Translations under genes and position numbers: made by a program
Notes under the pieces: generated by a model
What the model was told of the DNA's origin: nothing
Seen by the model: only the letters and a program-made list of their open reading frames with translations
Databases searched by the model: none
NCBI GenBank assembly: GCA_025175895.1
Contig: JAKLTH010000283.1
Location: 3,410,001 to 3,474,000 of the forward strand
Length of the DNA stretch: 64,000 bases
Source: Wurfbainia villosa
Taxonomy: Eukaryota; Streptophyta; Magnoliopsida; Zingiberales; Zingiberaceae
Direction of reading: 5' to 3'
Shown: piece by piece, positions 11,333 to 23,440 of the stretch
Layout: each line of letters starts with the position of its first letter
Numbering within the stretch: the first letter of the stretch is position 1

Positions 11333-12655
11333 TCAGGAGACGCCGAGGATTCGGCTGGCCTGGTCACACTGGGTGGGCGCAAATCCGACCCGGCGGTTCT
11401 CCAGGTCGTACTCGACCCAAACGTTCTGCTGGTGGTGGTGCCCGATGACGTAGGCTGACATCGGCACCAGGTCGGAGTTGCCGAACGAGAGGCACCAGAC
11501 GGCGTCGCCGCCGCCGCGTGTCTCCCCCTCCGCCCGGTACAGTACCCGGTCCCCCTGCACCGCCACCTCCGCGCCGCCCTGCAGCAGTAGGGCCACGGCC
11601 GGCAGCCCACGCGGCGGCGGAGCCATCGACTTCAGACGGAAGCACGTGTCCATCGCGCCTTGGAACACGAAGTCCGGCTCCCCCAGCGGCGCCAGCCTCC
11701 CCCGCGTCTGCCGCGAGAACTCCGCCTTCAGCGCCTCGTAGACCGGGCCGAGCAGGAACGTGAACTGGCTGCCGGAGTCCACCACGGTCTGCCCCGCGCC
11801 GGTGTGGTCCGGGACCAGGACCGACTTGGGGATCGGGAGCAGCGCGGCGCCGACGCGGATGCCGTCGAGTTGGACGGAGTAGGCGACGCGGTCGAAGTAC
11901 GGAAGGGGGAGGGAGATTTGGACCAGGGGAGTGTAGTTGAGCGGCGGGAGGAGAAAGGGCGGCGGCGCCGCCGCACCGAGGAGGAGCACGCCGGCGGTTT
12001 CGCGGTCAGGGATGCAGTAGGAGAACCGGAGGATCGCGCTCTGGGTCACGAAGGAGAGGGATCCCCTGTTCATGCCGAGGATCCCTGCGGTGTCCGAGTC
12101 GCCGGCGGCCGCGGAGGAGTAAGCGGAGCTTACGCAACCGAACACGGTGGGCGTCGGGCCGGTGCGGCCCACCCTGAAGACGTCGGTGGCGAGCGCGCCC
12201 TCGGCGGTGGACGCATCGGCATAGGAGAGGTACACACGGCAGGCGCCGGCGTCGCACACCGGCGGCATCGGGAGGTCGCGCCCGCGGTCTCGGCAGGTGG
12301 AGGACCCGCAGCGCACGGCGGAGTACGAGGCGGAGCGGCGGGGCTCGAACCCCACCCCCCCGCTGGCGTTGCAGAGGATCCACGAGAGCTCGCTGCCGGT
12401 GTCCAACACCATGCTCACGTTCTGCGAAGGCGTGCCGACGGCGAGCGCGACCGTGAGGCTGACGTTGTGGCGGAACAGGAGCTTGTTCGCGGACGGCAAA
12501 GGCAGCGCCTTTTGGGTTCTAAGCGGCAACGCGAGCGAAAAAGGCTTCATCTTTCCCCCATTAACGGAAGCTTCCGCGGCCAAGAAGCCATGGAGAAGCA
12601 GCAGCAGCAGCAGTAACAGAACAGGAAGAGGGGAGCTCGAGACAGAGGCGTCCAT
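11333..12655 (-). CDS. PCS1: PCS1-like aspartic protease (pepsin family A1), intronless
   Basis: A single open frame encodes 440 residues if it starts at ATG 12655. An upstream in-frame ATG at 12835 would add 60 residues without signal-peptide character, so the later start is preferred. The N-terminus has a hydrophobic run of about ten Leu (near residues 12-22), a likely signal peptide. The first catalytic motif VLDTGSELSW has its Asp at residue 85; the second, VVDSGSQFTF, has its Asp at residue 293. Conserved family blocks such as GILGMNRGSLSF and the C-terminal VIGHHHQQNVWVEYDLENR are present. Known from the family: Arabidopsis PCS1 (At5g02190, EMB24) is an ER-retained aspartic protease that restrains cell death in embryos and gametophytes. 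The coding region is very GC-rich against AT-rich flanks, as in many monocot intronless genes. Confidence 0.93.
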   Translation of the reverse strand: MDASVSSSPLPVLLLLLLLLLHGFLAAEASVNGGKMKPFSLALPLRTQKALPLPSANKLLFRHNVSLTVALAVGTPSQNVSMVLDTGSELSWILCNASGGVGFEPRRSASYSAVRCGSSTCRDRGRDLPMPPVCDAGACRVYLSYADASTAEGALATDVFRVGRTGPTPTVFGCVSSAYSSAAAGDSDTAGILGMNRGSLSFVTQSAILRFSYCIPDRETAGVLLLGAAAPPPFLLPPLNYTPLVQISLPLPYFDRVAYSVQLDGIRVGAALLPIPKSVLVPDHTGAGQTVVDSGSQFTFLLGPVYEALKAEFSRQTRGRLAPLGEPDFVFQGAMDTCFRLKSMAPPPRGLPAVALLLQGGAEVAVQGDRVLYRAEGETRGGGDAVWCLSFGNSDLVPMSAYVIGHHHQQNVWVEYDLENRRVGFAPTQCDQASRILGVS

Positions 12656-12835
12656 GGCGATTAAAAAATTCGGATCAAAAACTGCGGATTGTGATGGAAT
12701 CGGAAGGATACGATCCGGAAGATCTTTCGGAGCAGCAGCAGAGCAGGATCGAAGTTGGTGGAGAGGAGGACGAAGAGGGGAGTTGTTAAGTTTCCGTGTG
12801 ATGAGCAGAACTGTGACGATGTGATGGATTTCCAT

Positions 12836-13160
12836 CGTATGTGGAATTATTACTCTTTGATTTTTGTGGCGATAAGTATGATTTTCGGGAACATTTTGCC
12901 TCCATTAAAAATATATATATAATTACAAGAGTAAAATAAAAAATTCACAGAACAAAAATAATTTACCTATGAAAATGTTCGATCGATTTGATACAGCATT
13001 TAAGTACAAAATCGAATGATTAATACGATAAATATTGTATAATAGAATATAAATCAATTTTTATTTACAATAGAGTTTCAATTTTTTACTGTGTTAAGCA
13101 CTGATAAAGTTATAGATTTATCGTAGTTTACTCCCGTCTTTTATTGTGCGGGCGACGATA
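12836..13160. other. AT-rich intergenic DNA
   Basis: This is the upstream flank of the PCS1-like gene. No gene or recognisable element was seen. Confidence 0.5.
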
Positions 13161-13179
13161 AAGGATATTCGGAGGAGAA

Positions 13180-13535
13180 ATATTTTTTTTATTGGTATTA
13201 AAGTATTTAAATTTTCGATCTAATTAATTTTTAAGAGTGATCAATTCCGTCTCACGGATTTTTGAGACGTTTCGTCAATAACTGAATCGGATAAAATCAA
13301 AATCTAAATGATCTTCACCGGCCATCAAAAATAAATTAGGAAAACATCCGTAACTTTTTCACAATTTAGTCTGAATTCTACAGTCGCATCATTATTGAAC
13401 GACGATCCAATGTTAAATCTGTATTCCGTCTACTAGGTAAACTCTTAAGCCCAAGGTCACCCGAATAATTTTTTTAATTCATTATCAAATGATATCACAA
13501 TAAAAAAACACATTATATTTTTTGTGAGAGGTCCC
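13180..13535 (-). mobile_element. SINE-like retroposon, family S3, copy 1
   Basis: Read on the plus strand it begins with a T-run and continues with ATTTAAATTTTCGATCT, GAGAGTGATCA-like sequence, CCAACAGTT-like and AGTCGCATCAT, ending near CAAATGATATCACAA. The same order of blocks is found at 32163-32522 and, more diverged, at about 62690-63040. The plus-strand T-run means the element lies on the minus strand with a 3' A-tail. No TSD is clear for this copy. Confidence 0.65.
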
Positions 13536-15080
13536 TTTCATTTTTATCACTCCTTTTGTACAATAATATCCAAGCTAATTATTTAAAAAAATCATTTCAT
13601 TATTTATAATCTTATTTCTTCTAAAACAATTAAAATATTTTCTTGTAATATATGAAAGGTATACTTTTATCTTCACGGATATAATCGAATTGGTACTCAA
13701 GTGAAAACTTATTATAGTGAAGTAGAGTCGATCCTAGGGATCTTCTTCATCAAAAGTATTAGAAGATCATTCGATCATCATAATTTATTAAAATGAAATT
13801 ATTTTTTAATATATTATCATTTATATTTAAATAAATTTTATTTTATTTTATTATTGTTATTTTTTTCATTTAATTTACATATTTATTTTTGTAATACAAG
13901 ATTAATGAAAATAATAAAAGGCACCGTAAAAGAACAATTTGCCGTATGAAGGAGATATAAGATTTTTTTTCTTAAAAAAACTATTTATTATCGTTTTTGA
14001 TAGGTCGAATAAAATATAATTTTTTTAAAAAAATATTTTTGGTGAGACAAAATAAACCCTTAATTTATTATCATTATTAATATTTTGATAGAATAAGAAT
14101 CTGTGTTAGGTCAGGGAGCATGAAGACTATATTTTTATCATGCAGAAGGAAGTCTAAGAGCTAAGAACAGGCAGACTGCGTTGAAAACCAATATCTTGTA
14201 TTTTAGAATATCGATACTACATTTGTTGTCGGGAGAATACAAACTGATATGAGATCATCGAACCTATTATTCAACACTATCTCTATAAAATGATATTTCT
14301 CCACTATAAGTGTTTACGGATAATAGTAATTCGTTTCCCAAGATACAACGACGATATTTCGAAATAGCAGCATTATAAATTTCGAGACCTACGAATCTTC
14401 GTAGACTTTTTGGACTCTGCATCACCTACTCGTCCGTTAGAAGAGAGCATTTATACTTTGTGTGACAATTTCATTAACACAACAACACATATAAGAAAAC
14501 TAATCCTTCAAGCTATAATGGTGAAACTGCAGCCTCCACCTAGCATTGGTGGTCGCAACGAACTGAAATGTACCTGAGTGTTATCACGGGAGTTCTGATG
14601 AGCAAAAGAAATATTCGACAGAGAGAAAGAAAGAGAGAGGAGAATGCAGATGGATAGATTATTCGTCACTCCTTTCTGCTAAAACTTAGACTCCTTTTAT
14701 AGGAGGGTCTTCGTGGTTGGCCGAATAAATGTCATTAAATCACTTTTATTTGTGGTAGTAAAACGTCAGCCGTTTCTATGATTAAGACGTTGTCAGTCGT
14801 TTCACCTGAATAAGGATTTCCATTAATATATTTGTTATCATTAAATAAAAATAATTTGGATGACAAAATATTTGTTCATTCGCTTGAACAAATTTAATTT
14901 TGATCGGTCCAACATTCGACGCATGTATGTCACGTTGGCACATGAGTCACCTTGGTTCAGTACAATTCAAATCTTAGATCTGCACTCTCTGGTTGACACA
15001 CGAGTGTGAGAGAGTCTCTCCTCATGTATTTGTTCAAAACATACATACTTATGAAACAATATAAACCAATCATCCACAAA
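13536..15080. other. AT-rich intergenic DNA
   Basis: Mostly AT-rich with no supported gene. The stretch 14100-14700 is less AT-rich and looks like an old repeat, but I could not assign it: no TSD, primer site or protein homology was recognised. Confidence 0.4.
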
Positions 15081-15082
15081 AA

Positions 15083-15293
15083 GTTGGAATTCGTTAACCT
15101 AGCGATTTCCACAGGCTTGTCCCATGACCATTGTGAGAGAGATAAATCACGGAGGAGTCTATGAGCCTTGACGTGGTGGCCAAGACACATGAGAGTCATT
15201 TGAATCCAGAAAAGAGCTTTAGATTTCCTCCGAAATCGACTCTTGTCTTATCGCAAGTTTCGTCATGTCTTAACCACCACGCCCTCTCTACGA
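15083..15293 (-). mobile_element. SINE-like retroposon, family S2, minus-strand copy
   Basis: The reverse complement begins GTGGTGGTTAAGACATGACG, continues through GATTTCGGAGGAAATCTAAAG and CTCATGTGTCTTGGCCACC, and then TCCTCCGTGATTTATCTCTC. These blocks occur in the same order in the copies at 43101-43308, 16650-16852 and 32561-32690. Confidence 0.7.
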
Positions 15294-15950
15294 GGACAAT
15301 ATAAATCAATCATGACACCTTAAAATTTTTAATGTGTGATTAAATTTTCATAAATAATAAAGTCTCTTTCGTCCATTCCACAACTTTTACTTTCACATTT
15401 TCCAATATTTTCCGGCCTAATAAACGATCGATATGATCAACATTAATCCTCGGTCAAATTTTACTTTTACAGGTGCAACGCATTGATAAGTTACAGGTCA
15501 AACGTGCACACAATGATCGATTCTGGAGACAAATTTAAAATTTTATCCGAACTCAGATGACCACTCTATGCTTTGTCAATCACGTCCACGGACGGTGCCC
15601 TTCCGTAATGTACTCCCTTTCGAATCATGTGGAGTCCAGATGAAAATCATTAAATTGACGATTTCAATCTTTTGTACAGTGTTAATCCCGAGTTAAAACA
15701 GTAAAAAGTGAGCTCTTTGATTGAGAGACAGATAACACCGAATGTGTTGCAGCTGTCTCTTTAGGAAACATCCAATTAAATGGGGATTAAGACCACTGGA
15801 AAACGCCAAACGATCACAATTATTACACCTTAATTTGTTCCTATTCAACAAGACTAATCGTTCTCAGTAAAATTAATTATAGAACAAGTAATTAATTTCA
15901 CAAGAGTTGTAATCACAAGTTCATTAGGATAAACATATATATATATAGAT

Positions 15951-15978
15951 ATCGATCGATCGATCGATCGATCGATCG
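15951..15978. repeat. (ATCG)n microsatellite
   Basis: An uninterrupted run of about seven ATCG units follows a short AT run. Confidence 0.95.
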
Positions 15979-16649
15979 CTTGCGCTCTTACACGAGTCAA
16001 TTTGAGTCGGAGTTCAAGTTCAAATAAGTACAAAGAGAAACTACGAGCAAAGCTTCTAAATTGGATCGACAAAAGTGTATTGAGATATTGAATTTTTTTA
16101 ATTTTATTAAATTAAAAATATAGAATATATAAAATTTAAATTTAGTAGCGATAAAAAAGAGATAATAAAATAACTATTAAGATAAAAAGACGATGAAATA
16201 TTTATAATTAAAAGTTTTAAGTAAATATTATAGATGGGATACAAATAAATAGTTAAAATGAAGGAGGATGCGTGACGTTGTTTATATCTCAAAATTTAAA
16301 AATATTTTAAAAAAAAAATGATTACACTTATTATATTATATAGAATTAAAAAAATAAATATGTTGAAATTGATAGGTACAAAATTGTTAAAAAGAAAAAA
16401 AGAATATTAGAAATAAAATTAGGATCGTAGTTATTAAGAAAAAATTATAGAGATATATTAGTCTACGAATAGATTAAAATAGATTTAGTTTGTAATAATA
16501 AAATAAGATAAATTTCATTGATGAAAAATACAATAGGAATCCGGCTTAATGAAGGATAAAAAAATTTAATGGGATAAAGGCCCGATTATTAGTTTAATAG
16601 TCATGTTTTGTACTTATTTAATTAGTTCCTATGAAAATGACGTGTTAAC

Positions 16650-16852
16650 TGAAATAGTATGACAGTTGCAGGATAGGTACAGATCTATTTCGAAAAAAGA
16701 TCTAAAATTTCTTCTTGGGTTCAGATGATTCTCTATTATCTTTAGTCAATATGTTAAGGTCTAAAGAGTCTTCCGTGATTTATCTTTTTTACAATAGTCG
16801 TGAGATAAACTGATAAAGATTACTAGATTGACGATTCTAATCATTTTTACAG
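16650..16852 (+). mobile_element. SINE-like retroposon, family S2, plus-strand copy lacking its 5' head
   Basis: This copy carries GATCTATTTCGAAAAAAGATC, TCTTCCGTGATTTATC, AATAGTCGTGAGATAAACTG and AGATTGACGATTCTAATC, and ends TTTTTACAG. It matches the body and 3' end of the better-bounded copy at 43101-43308. The GGTTAAGAC head is missing or degraded. Confidence 0.65.
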
Positions 16853-18420
16853 AAGAATAAAATGCAAAGAATCAAACATGTATAATTAGATTAATAGGAT
16901 AGGTTTAGTTTTCTATGTTACAATGCATGGTAGAATGTCCATGTAGTTTTTGAGACGTTCTCCGTCCGACGTGTCGTAGAATATTTTTTATTAATAAAAT
17001 GAAATTTTTTGAGCTGCTATATTTTAAAATATATTTTAATAATTGATAAAAAATTTCCTTAGAACTCGATCTCTCGCCACGAGGATTAGTAGGTTTGACT
17101 TTTAATATTTTAGGTCAACTGATCGAATCAAATGGCAGTATGTGAAAAGGCAAGTCATTCCAATATACATGTGAACATTGTCCCCTACGAGAGGGTATTG
17201 TAATTGACGCGACAATAAAATTATACCAATGAGTAAGACTGTAAAGATCAATCGATCGAGGATTATAAGTTTTTTGGAGTGTCTATTCTCTTATCATATT
17301 AGTTCTGAATTGAACAATATACTTTTCATGATTTACCTTTTTCGTATTGACTGTAAAATCGATTGACAGAACACCTTTTTCATCGATAAACATGTGAACA
17401 TTGAGACACATACAAATTATCATTCACGCTTTTGAAGGCGAAAGGAGAAAAACTTTAATGCATACTTTAGACTTTGTCTTCTTCCAAAACTATTAGATAT
17501 GTTTATAAAAATTTAATATATATATATATATATTATAAAATAAGAAATGTATGTTAATTAATAATACAAAAATAAAAACATATAAAATTTAAAAATTATC
17601 TTTCCAAATATTACATATAAAAAGATTTAATTTTTATTAAAAAATAAATTATGATTTTATCTAAAACTTTTAAACATCGCTCTACAACACTTTCAAGTGG
17701 CAATGGTTCGATACAATTAAGGTATTCTTTTAAATTGGTAAATTAAGTGGAAAAGTTTCAACGATACAATTTATTGTTAATAATTAAGATAAAAGGAAAT
17801 GAAGATTTAATGGACATATATTATTAATAACTTAAATTAAAATAAAAAGGTGCCCAATGCTCAAAAGAGTGCACGTGACAATGCGAGGACAAAGCGAGAG
17901 TATTCCTTTACATGTGACATTGTACTATCTACAAAGTTCATATTATTGTAATTTCACATGTGATTTATCTTATATACTTATCTGGTTTGGGATGGTTAAG
18001 TTACCGTAGATAAAATCTGAGAATTAATACAGTACAAATATTACATAATAGAGCATAAATTATTTTTTTTTTATTAGTCGATAAAATCAAAGATCAATTA
18101 TGATTTATTATCTATTTTGAGAACGGCCCTTGGAAGGGTTTTTCATTTTTGCACAATAATTTGGGATCATAACCCGATCAATCTTCGAGAATTTTAAATG
18201 GGATTTAACAAACAAATCGACAGACTAAATTTTCATAGGAGGTCGTCAATTGAGATAAGCTTCTAATAGTAAATTACAAGATTGATTATTTTGTTTGTTA
18301 TCATTTTAAAATTGTAATATAATATAATCTGAATTATAAAAGTCGTTAAAATTTTATAATCTTGATTACAAGACAAAATCTATATAATCCGATTACATTA
18401 TAAATCGTAATCTGAAAAAT
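16853..18420. other. AT-rich intergenic DNA
   Basis: No gene was found. A short TA microsatellite lies near 17516-17534. The rest is AT-rich sequence without a recognised element. Confidence 0.5.
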
Positions 18421-18424
18421 CATC

Positions 18425-18645
18425 GCCCGTAGCCGCCATCGTCCGACGCCACAGCTCGTCGTTGTCGTCGTCGCCACAGACTGTCGTCGACCGGCCACCG
18501 ACACCGCCGTCGACCGATCGTTGTCGACTAACCATTGTCGCCGACCGACAAATCACCGTCGACCGCCACCGTTGCCACCGTCGCCCGCCGACCAATCAAC
18601 CTGCCATCATCGCTCGTCACCATCGATGGTCGATCATTGTCGTCC
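18425..18645. repeat. GC-rich triplet array 1 (CCGTCGACCG type)
   Basis: A sharply GC-rich block of degenerate 3-bp-periodic sequence (CCGTCGACCG, GCCACCGTTGCC and similar) lies inside AT-rich DNA. Several frames are open on both strands because stops are rare in this motif, so the ORFs here are not genes. Confidence 0.75.
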
Positions 18646-18823
18646 TTGTAATGAACACCAAATAAAAGAATATAATATCTCTTATAATTTAAGATTACAT
18701 GTAACATTATGACAAATATAAGAATATAATCAAAATTACATTTCATTTCATTACAAACTTAATTACATTATTACCTTGATTATATTACATCGAAGGCATT
18801 TCATTACAAACCTAATCTTAGAT

Positions 18824-19255
18824 GGCGTTTGGTTGGAAGGTAGGAATAAGAATGAGAATGTGTTTGATAGTAGACGGGAATGAGAATGAGTTTTGTCATT
18901 CCAATAATGTTGTTTGGTTTATAAGTTGGAAATGAGAGTGATCGACGGTGGGTGGCGGTCGGCAATGGCGGTCGGCGATGGCGGTCGACAGCCAGCGACA
19001 GCGGTCAACGACCGTCGAGCGAGCGACGGACGACGGCGAACGGCGGCTGGCAACCGACGGCGGTCAACAACCATCGAGCGAGCGACGGACGACGGCGAAC
19101 GGGAATGAAACCCAAACCCCCCATGTGAGATGGGTTTTATTGATTTCCAATTATTTAGAATTGATTCTCAAACTTTTTTTCCTAAAACCATTAACCAAAC
19201 ACTTTATATGATTCTCATTCCCATTCCATCATTCCAAATCCACCAACCAAACGCC
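18824..19255. mobile_element. MITE with perfect 13-bp terminal inverted repeats
   Basis: The element begins GGCGTTTGGTTGG and ends CCAACCAAACGCC, a perfect inverted repeat. Its subterminal parts are GAGAATGAGAATG-like on the left and ATTCTCATTCCCATTCC on the right, also inverted. Length is 432 bp. The centre (about 18940-19100) is a GC-rich GGCGGTCGGCGATGGC array like those at 18425 and 19840. The ends resemble PIF/Harbinger or hAT MITEs, but no clear TSD was seen, so the superfamily is left open. Confidence 0.82.
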
Positions 19256-19267
19256 ACTACGTTGAAT

Positions 19268-19802
19268 TCGATGAAATTTATATATTTTTATAATAATATA
19301 AAATTTCTATTTTAAATTTAAATTTTTATAGATTTATTTTTAAACTCTATTCAAAAGTCCTGTATAAATGAAAATATCTTTTTCATCTCATAAATCAAAT
19401 ATTTATTTTATATCTTAACAATATAAAATTTTGATTATACTCTACTTCATATATGATCTTTAAACTATGAAGTTTTTTTTTTTTTTTGGGTCAATTGTCC
19501 GTTCCTTCTGATCAAATTGGGCTTTCTATTTAGTGGCTGATTCTTTTAATTCGTACACAAGAGTCTTCACTTTTTTTATTCGAGACTCATGGTTCGATAT
19601 GGATCATTGATTTTGATATTAATTATTAGGTCCGATGAAATTTATATATTTTTTCAATGCTATGATATTGTCCACTTTAAATATAAATTCTTATGGATTT
19701 ATTTTTGAATTTTATTCAAAATATCTCGTATCAATAGAGATATTTTTTTTATAAGTCAATGATTTTTTTAATGTATTATTAATGTGAAATTTTAATTATA
19801 CT
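19268..19802 (-). mobile_element. TRIM-like miniature LTR element 1
   Basis: Two related direct repeats of about 175 bp (19268-19441 and 19629-19802) each begin near GATGAAATTTATATATTTT and end near AAATTTTRATTATAC. A spacer of about 190 bp without coding capacity separates them. The second repeat is preceded by GATATTAATTATTAGGTCC, a degenerate reverse complement of the methionine-tRNA primer-site region, which places the element on the minus strand. Element 2 at 24619-25188 has the same plan. Confidence 0.55.
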
Positions 19803-19839
19803 TTTGACAATTTCAACATCATCGAGTCTCTACCGTTGG

Positions 19840-20640
19840 TCGATGCCCGTCAACCGTCGATCATCGTCCCGCCGCTTCACCGCCCACGCTCATCGCCACT
19901 GATTGTTGCCGTCGCCGCCATCGCTTCGCCACCGCTGTCGACCATTGCTCGTGGTCCACTAGTTGTCTACCGCCCGCCGTAGCCGCCCATCGCTCATTGT
20001 CTGTCGTTGGTCGCTTGCCGATTATTGATCCGCCGATCCCGTTGCCGATCAAGCTCATCTCACCGCCAAGCGATCGACGCGGTGGTTGTCGGCCGCCCGA
20101 CGGCCAATCGTCGGTTGCTGTTGATCGCCACTCGTTGGCGATGCTCATGATCGTTGCCGGACGCCGCCGACCGTCGATCATCGCCCGCCGCCGCCCCACC
20201 ACCGCCCACCACCACCTGCCGCGCCGCCGCGTCGTCGATCACGCCGCCGCTTGTTTGGCCGGCCGCTAACCGGTCGCCCATTGCCCACCGCCACCGGGCC
20301 CACCCACCACCCATCGCTCGCGTCGCTGTTGCTCACCGCTGGCCGTCCGATTGCCGCCGCCGCCGTCGATCGCCGCCATCGCCATCGCACCCATTGCCCA
20401 CCGTCGCCTACTGGGCCACACCGCCTGCGTCGCCGCCATCGCCGCTGTCGTTGGTCGCCGGTTGTCGCCGACCGTCGACTGACCCGCTGACCGAAAGCTC
20501 ATCTCCGCCGCCGCCAAGGGACCGACGGTGGTTATCGACCGCCAACGATCATCGATTGCTGATCGTCGATCGTCGATCGACGATCATCAATCACCGGTGA
20601 CGGTCGGTGGTGCCGTCAAAGGTTGGTGGTGCCGCCGATG
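19840..20640. repeat. GC-rich triplet array 2
   Basis: About 800 bp of degenerate CCGTCGATCATCGCCCGCC-type sequence with strong 3-bp periodicity. Five or more overlapping frames are open on both strands, which is a sign of repeat composition and not of coding. Motif type matches 18425-18645 and the core of the MITE at 18824. Confidence 0.75.
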
Positions 20641-21099
20641 GTTGGCGGTCAACGGTGTTGACGTCCGTTGACGATGACACTCGCATCGCTTCCGCCCCCA
20701 TTCTCAACGATTATTAATTAATTTTATAATTAATTATTAATTAAATTAAATTATTGAAATAGCTAAATTCATTTTAATTTACTATCAAATTAATTTACAT
20801 TTCTATTTCCACGTTCAAATTAAAAGTCACCTAAATCGATTTAGGTGAAGTACTAGTTACAATGATTGAATTTGTTTTGCTCGTTTTCATGGACACCCTT
20901 TTATATAAATTTGACAGTGAACGGTCGACCACCTCCCTAGCTCATCGTCTTCCTCGAACGACGTCTATTCTTATCCATGCTCATATATGTTCGTACTTAT
21001 TACGTTTGTTCATGTTTGCGCCCGTCCACCTAAACCAGCACACTCGATCCTATTCACGACAAAAGACGAATCTTAACTTCTCCCCTCGGCCCCAAGATA

Positions 21100-21310
21100 A
21101 TTCACGGGCGTGAGGATAAATCACGGAGCAGTCCACAGTGATATTACCCCATGAACCGAGAGCCTATGGCGCTTTGGCGGTGATCAACAGAGGGGAGATC
21201 CTGCTACGATTGGGGGAGGAATTAATTCCTACCGTCGCAGGGATCGAATCCCGCTCTCATCGACAAGCGCTCTCTGCCTTAACCAATCCACCATCCCCGT
21301 GTAGACCTAT
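21100..21310 (-). mobile_element. tRNA-derived SINE candidate, family S5
   Basis: On the minus strand from about 21306 the sequence reads GATGGTGGATTGGTTAAGGC (box-A-like). About 35 bp later comes GCGGGATTCGATCCC (box-B-like), the spacing expected of a pol III promoter from a tRNA. The 3' part contains CTCCGTGATTTATCCTC, also found in family S2. Ends are approximate and no TSD was found. Confidence 0.5.
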
Positions 21311-21430
21311 TCACCCCTGTTCCTCCTCCATAGACACAGCACTTCCGTCCGTTATTTTATCACACTGATTGAGTTAGTCCTCTGGTCGAATCTTGGGTCG
21401 ACAGCTCTGCGGGGCTAATTTAGGTCTGTT

Positions 21431-22113
21431 CATTAAATGCTATACATATTCTAATTAATTTTTATAAAATTTTTAAAACTCCTCTTCTCCCTTTTGCCTG
21501 TGGCTTTCTCCGTGTCCGAGCACTCGCACCCGATCGCGATCCGATCAGAATTCGATCGCGGGCTGATCGACATCGTGCGGCGCATTCGGATCCGATTAAT
21601 ATCGGAGTCCGACCGAATTACGACCGGAATCCACCGCCAATGCTTCGGCCGATGGAGGCCGCAATCGCAGTCGATTCCGATTGTGATCCGATAGGAATCC
21701 GACTACAGTCCAATCGATGTCGGATCGCGGTCAAATTTCGGTCGCGCTGCTGGCGGCCGCAATCACGACATATTTCGATCATAATTTGATCGAAATCTGA
21801 TCGGGGTCCGATCGACATCGGAGTTCGACTGAATCGCGATCAAATTCTGATCGGATCGCAGTTAGAATCGACATCAGCACTGCCAGTCGCAATGGCGACA
21901 GATTTCGATGATGATTGGACCGCGATTGGATATCGATTGGATCGTGGTCAGAATTTCACCCTTCGATGGCGATGTCGAACGATAAAGGATGCTCGAGCAT
22001 GGGTACGAGGGCTTGAGATCGCGGTGCTCGTGCACATAGAAAGCTAGAAGCAAAAAGAAGAAAGGGTATTTTAGAGTTTTTTTTTTAAATTAAGATGCGT
22101 ATAATATTTGATG
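21431..22113. mobile_element. Foldback/TIR element with GATC-rich core, copy 1
   Basis: The left end reads CATTAAATGCTATACATATT. The reverse complement of the right end reads CATCAAATATTATACGCATC. Further blocks (CTCTTCTCCC, GCTTTCTCCGTG and CGAGCACTCG on the left) have inverted partners on the right (GTGCTCGTGCACATAGAAAGC and AAAGGGTATTTTAG). The core (about 21530-21960) is a degenerate array built on CGATCGGAATCCGATCG-like units, which are themselves near-palindromic. No protein is encoded. The same plan recurs near 25243, 30805 and 43447. Confidence 0.7.
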
Positions 22114-22119
22114 AGTACG

Positions 22120-23440
22120 GATAGTTGCTCCCTTTTATAAATTCGCCATGTGTCACATTTCAATGTCGACTATGTCCACTCTCGCCAAATGGACCCCATC
22201 TCTTCTACCATATTAAATACTTTTATATATATATATATATTTAAATAGCAATTTGCCTTGTGAATTATTCGTCAGATTATAAAATGAGTCTGTTATTATC
22301 TCCATGGATGAAGTAATTACGACTTTTTGTAAAATATACGATTGCTTTTAAAATTTTTGAATTATAATTTTTCTCGACCATCACAAGTTTTCATATGACG
22401 CCCGATTTATTTTTCTTACAATGACATTATATCAATGAGATCGTTAAATATATTTAATCTTTTGCAGAGTTTATTATTAATCAAAATTTATATTGTATTA
22501 TCGGATTGTAGCGGTGGCAATTAGTTTAAGGGTCGCTTCGTAAGTAATTATACGAAATATTTGTTGAAATGTCTAAATATATATGTCGTTGGAGAATTAA
22601 TCATGATTTCAGAATGATAGGATGGGTAGGACATTGATGGGTGAACTTGAAAAAGGAGGGAAAATTCTTTCGAGCTGCAGTGTAATTGTTATTTTTAAAT
22701 ATTTATAATTCGATTTTCAATCATAATATATTTATAAAATTTATTTTTAATAAAATAATAAAAAGGAAATTTTTTTATAAGATAAAATTAATGGATCCTA
22801 AAATTTAAATATTTAATATTAATAAAAAGGAAAAAAAAAAAGAAAGAAAAATTGCTGTTTAGGGTTGACACAGTGCGTGTGTTGTTTTTTACTCGTCCTG
22901 TCATGATAGTTTTGTCACTTTTTTTAACAAAATTATCACATCCGTCTCCAAGGTTATGGCGAGAGAGGGTAAATTACGGAGAGATTATATTCAACACGAT
23001 GACAAGACAAATGGAAGGAATCTTCAGAGGAGATTTTAGATCCTCTCCAGAATCGATCTATTATATACTAAGCAATTAAATACATCGCTTATCATCGCGT
23101 CATCCCCGCAGAGATAAATTATTGAGTAAAGTAGAAAAGAAGGTTCTGATGATAATTTTCATTTCTGCTTCTTTAAAAAAAACTAAATCATAATTTTAAG
23201 AAGAATTAATCATTCTGAATCTTAAATTTAAAGCGAATGCAATTGTTCGATCTCGATCAAATCATCCTGCAGGCTGCAGTTATGGTAATAATGTTCATCT
23301 CGGTTCTCTCATAACAATGATTCGTTGATTAAAACGAAATAAACAAAATGAATCCGAATTGTTTTCCATACAAGATTTAAAATTTTTATCTGAGTTTAAA
23401 AGTTTTTTGTCGTTTTTTATCAACGAGTCAAGGGATATAA
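22120..23440. other. AT-rich intergenic DNA
   Basis: No gene or bounded element was recognised. A short AT microsatellite lies near 22227-22240. Confidence 0.5.

Noticed and set aside
11478..12824. Plus-strand open frames of up to 318 codons opposite the aspartic protease
   Set aside because: They are shadows of the GC-rich protease gene. Their composition is Arg/Gly/Glu-rich low complexity and no motif is recognisable.
14100..14700. Possible LTR fragment
   Set aside because: No paired repeat, primer site or TSD could be found, so it is not called as an element.
19840..20640. Open frames on both strands rich in Arg, Pro, Ser and Ala
   Set aside because: They result from the 3-bp-periodic GC-rich array, and many overlapping frames are equally open.
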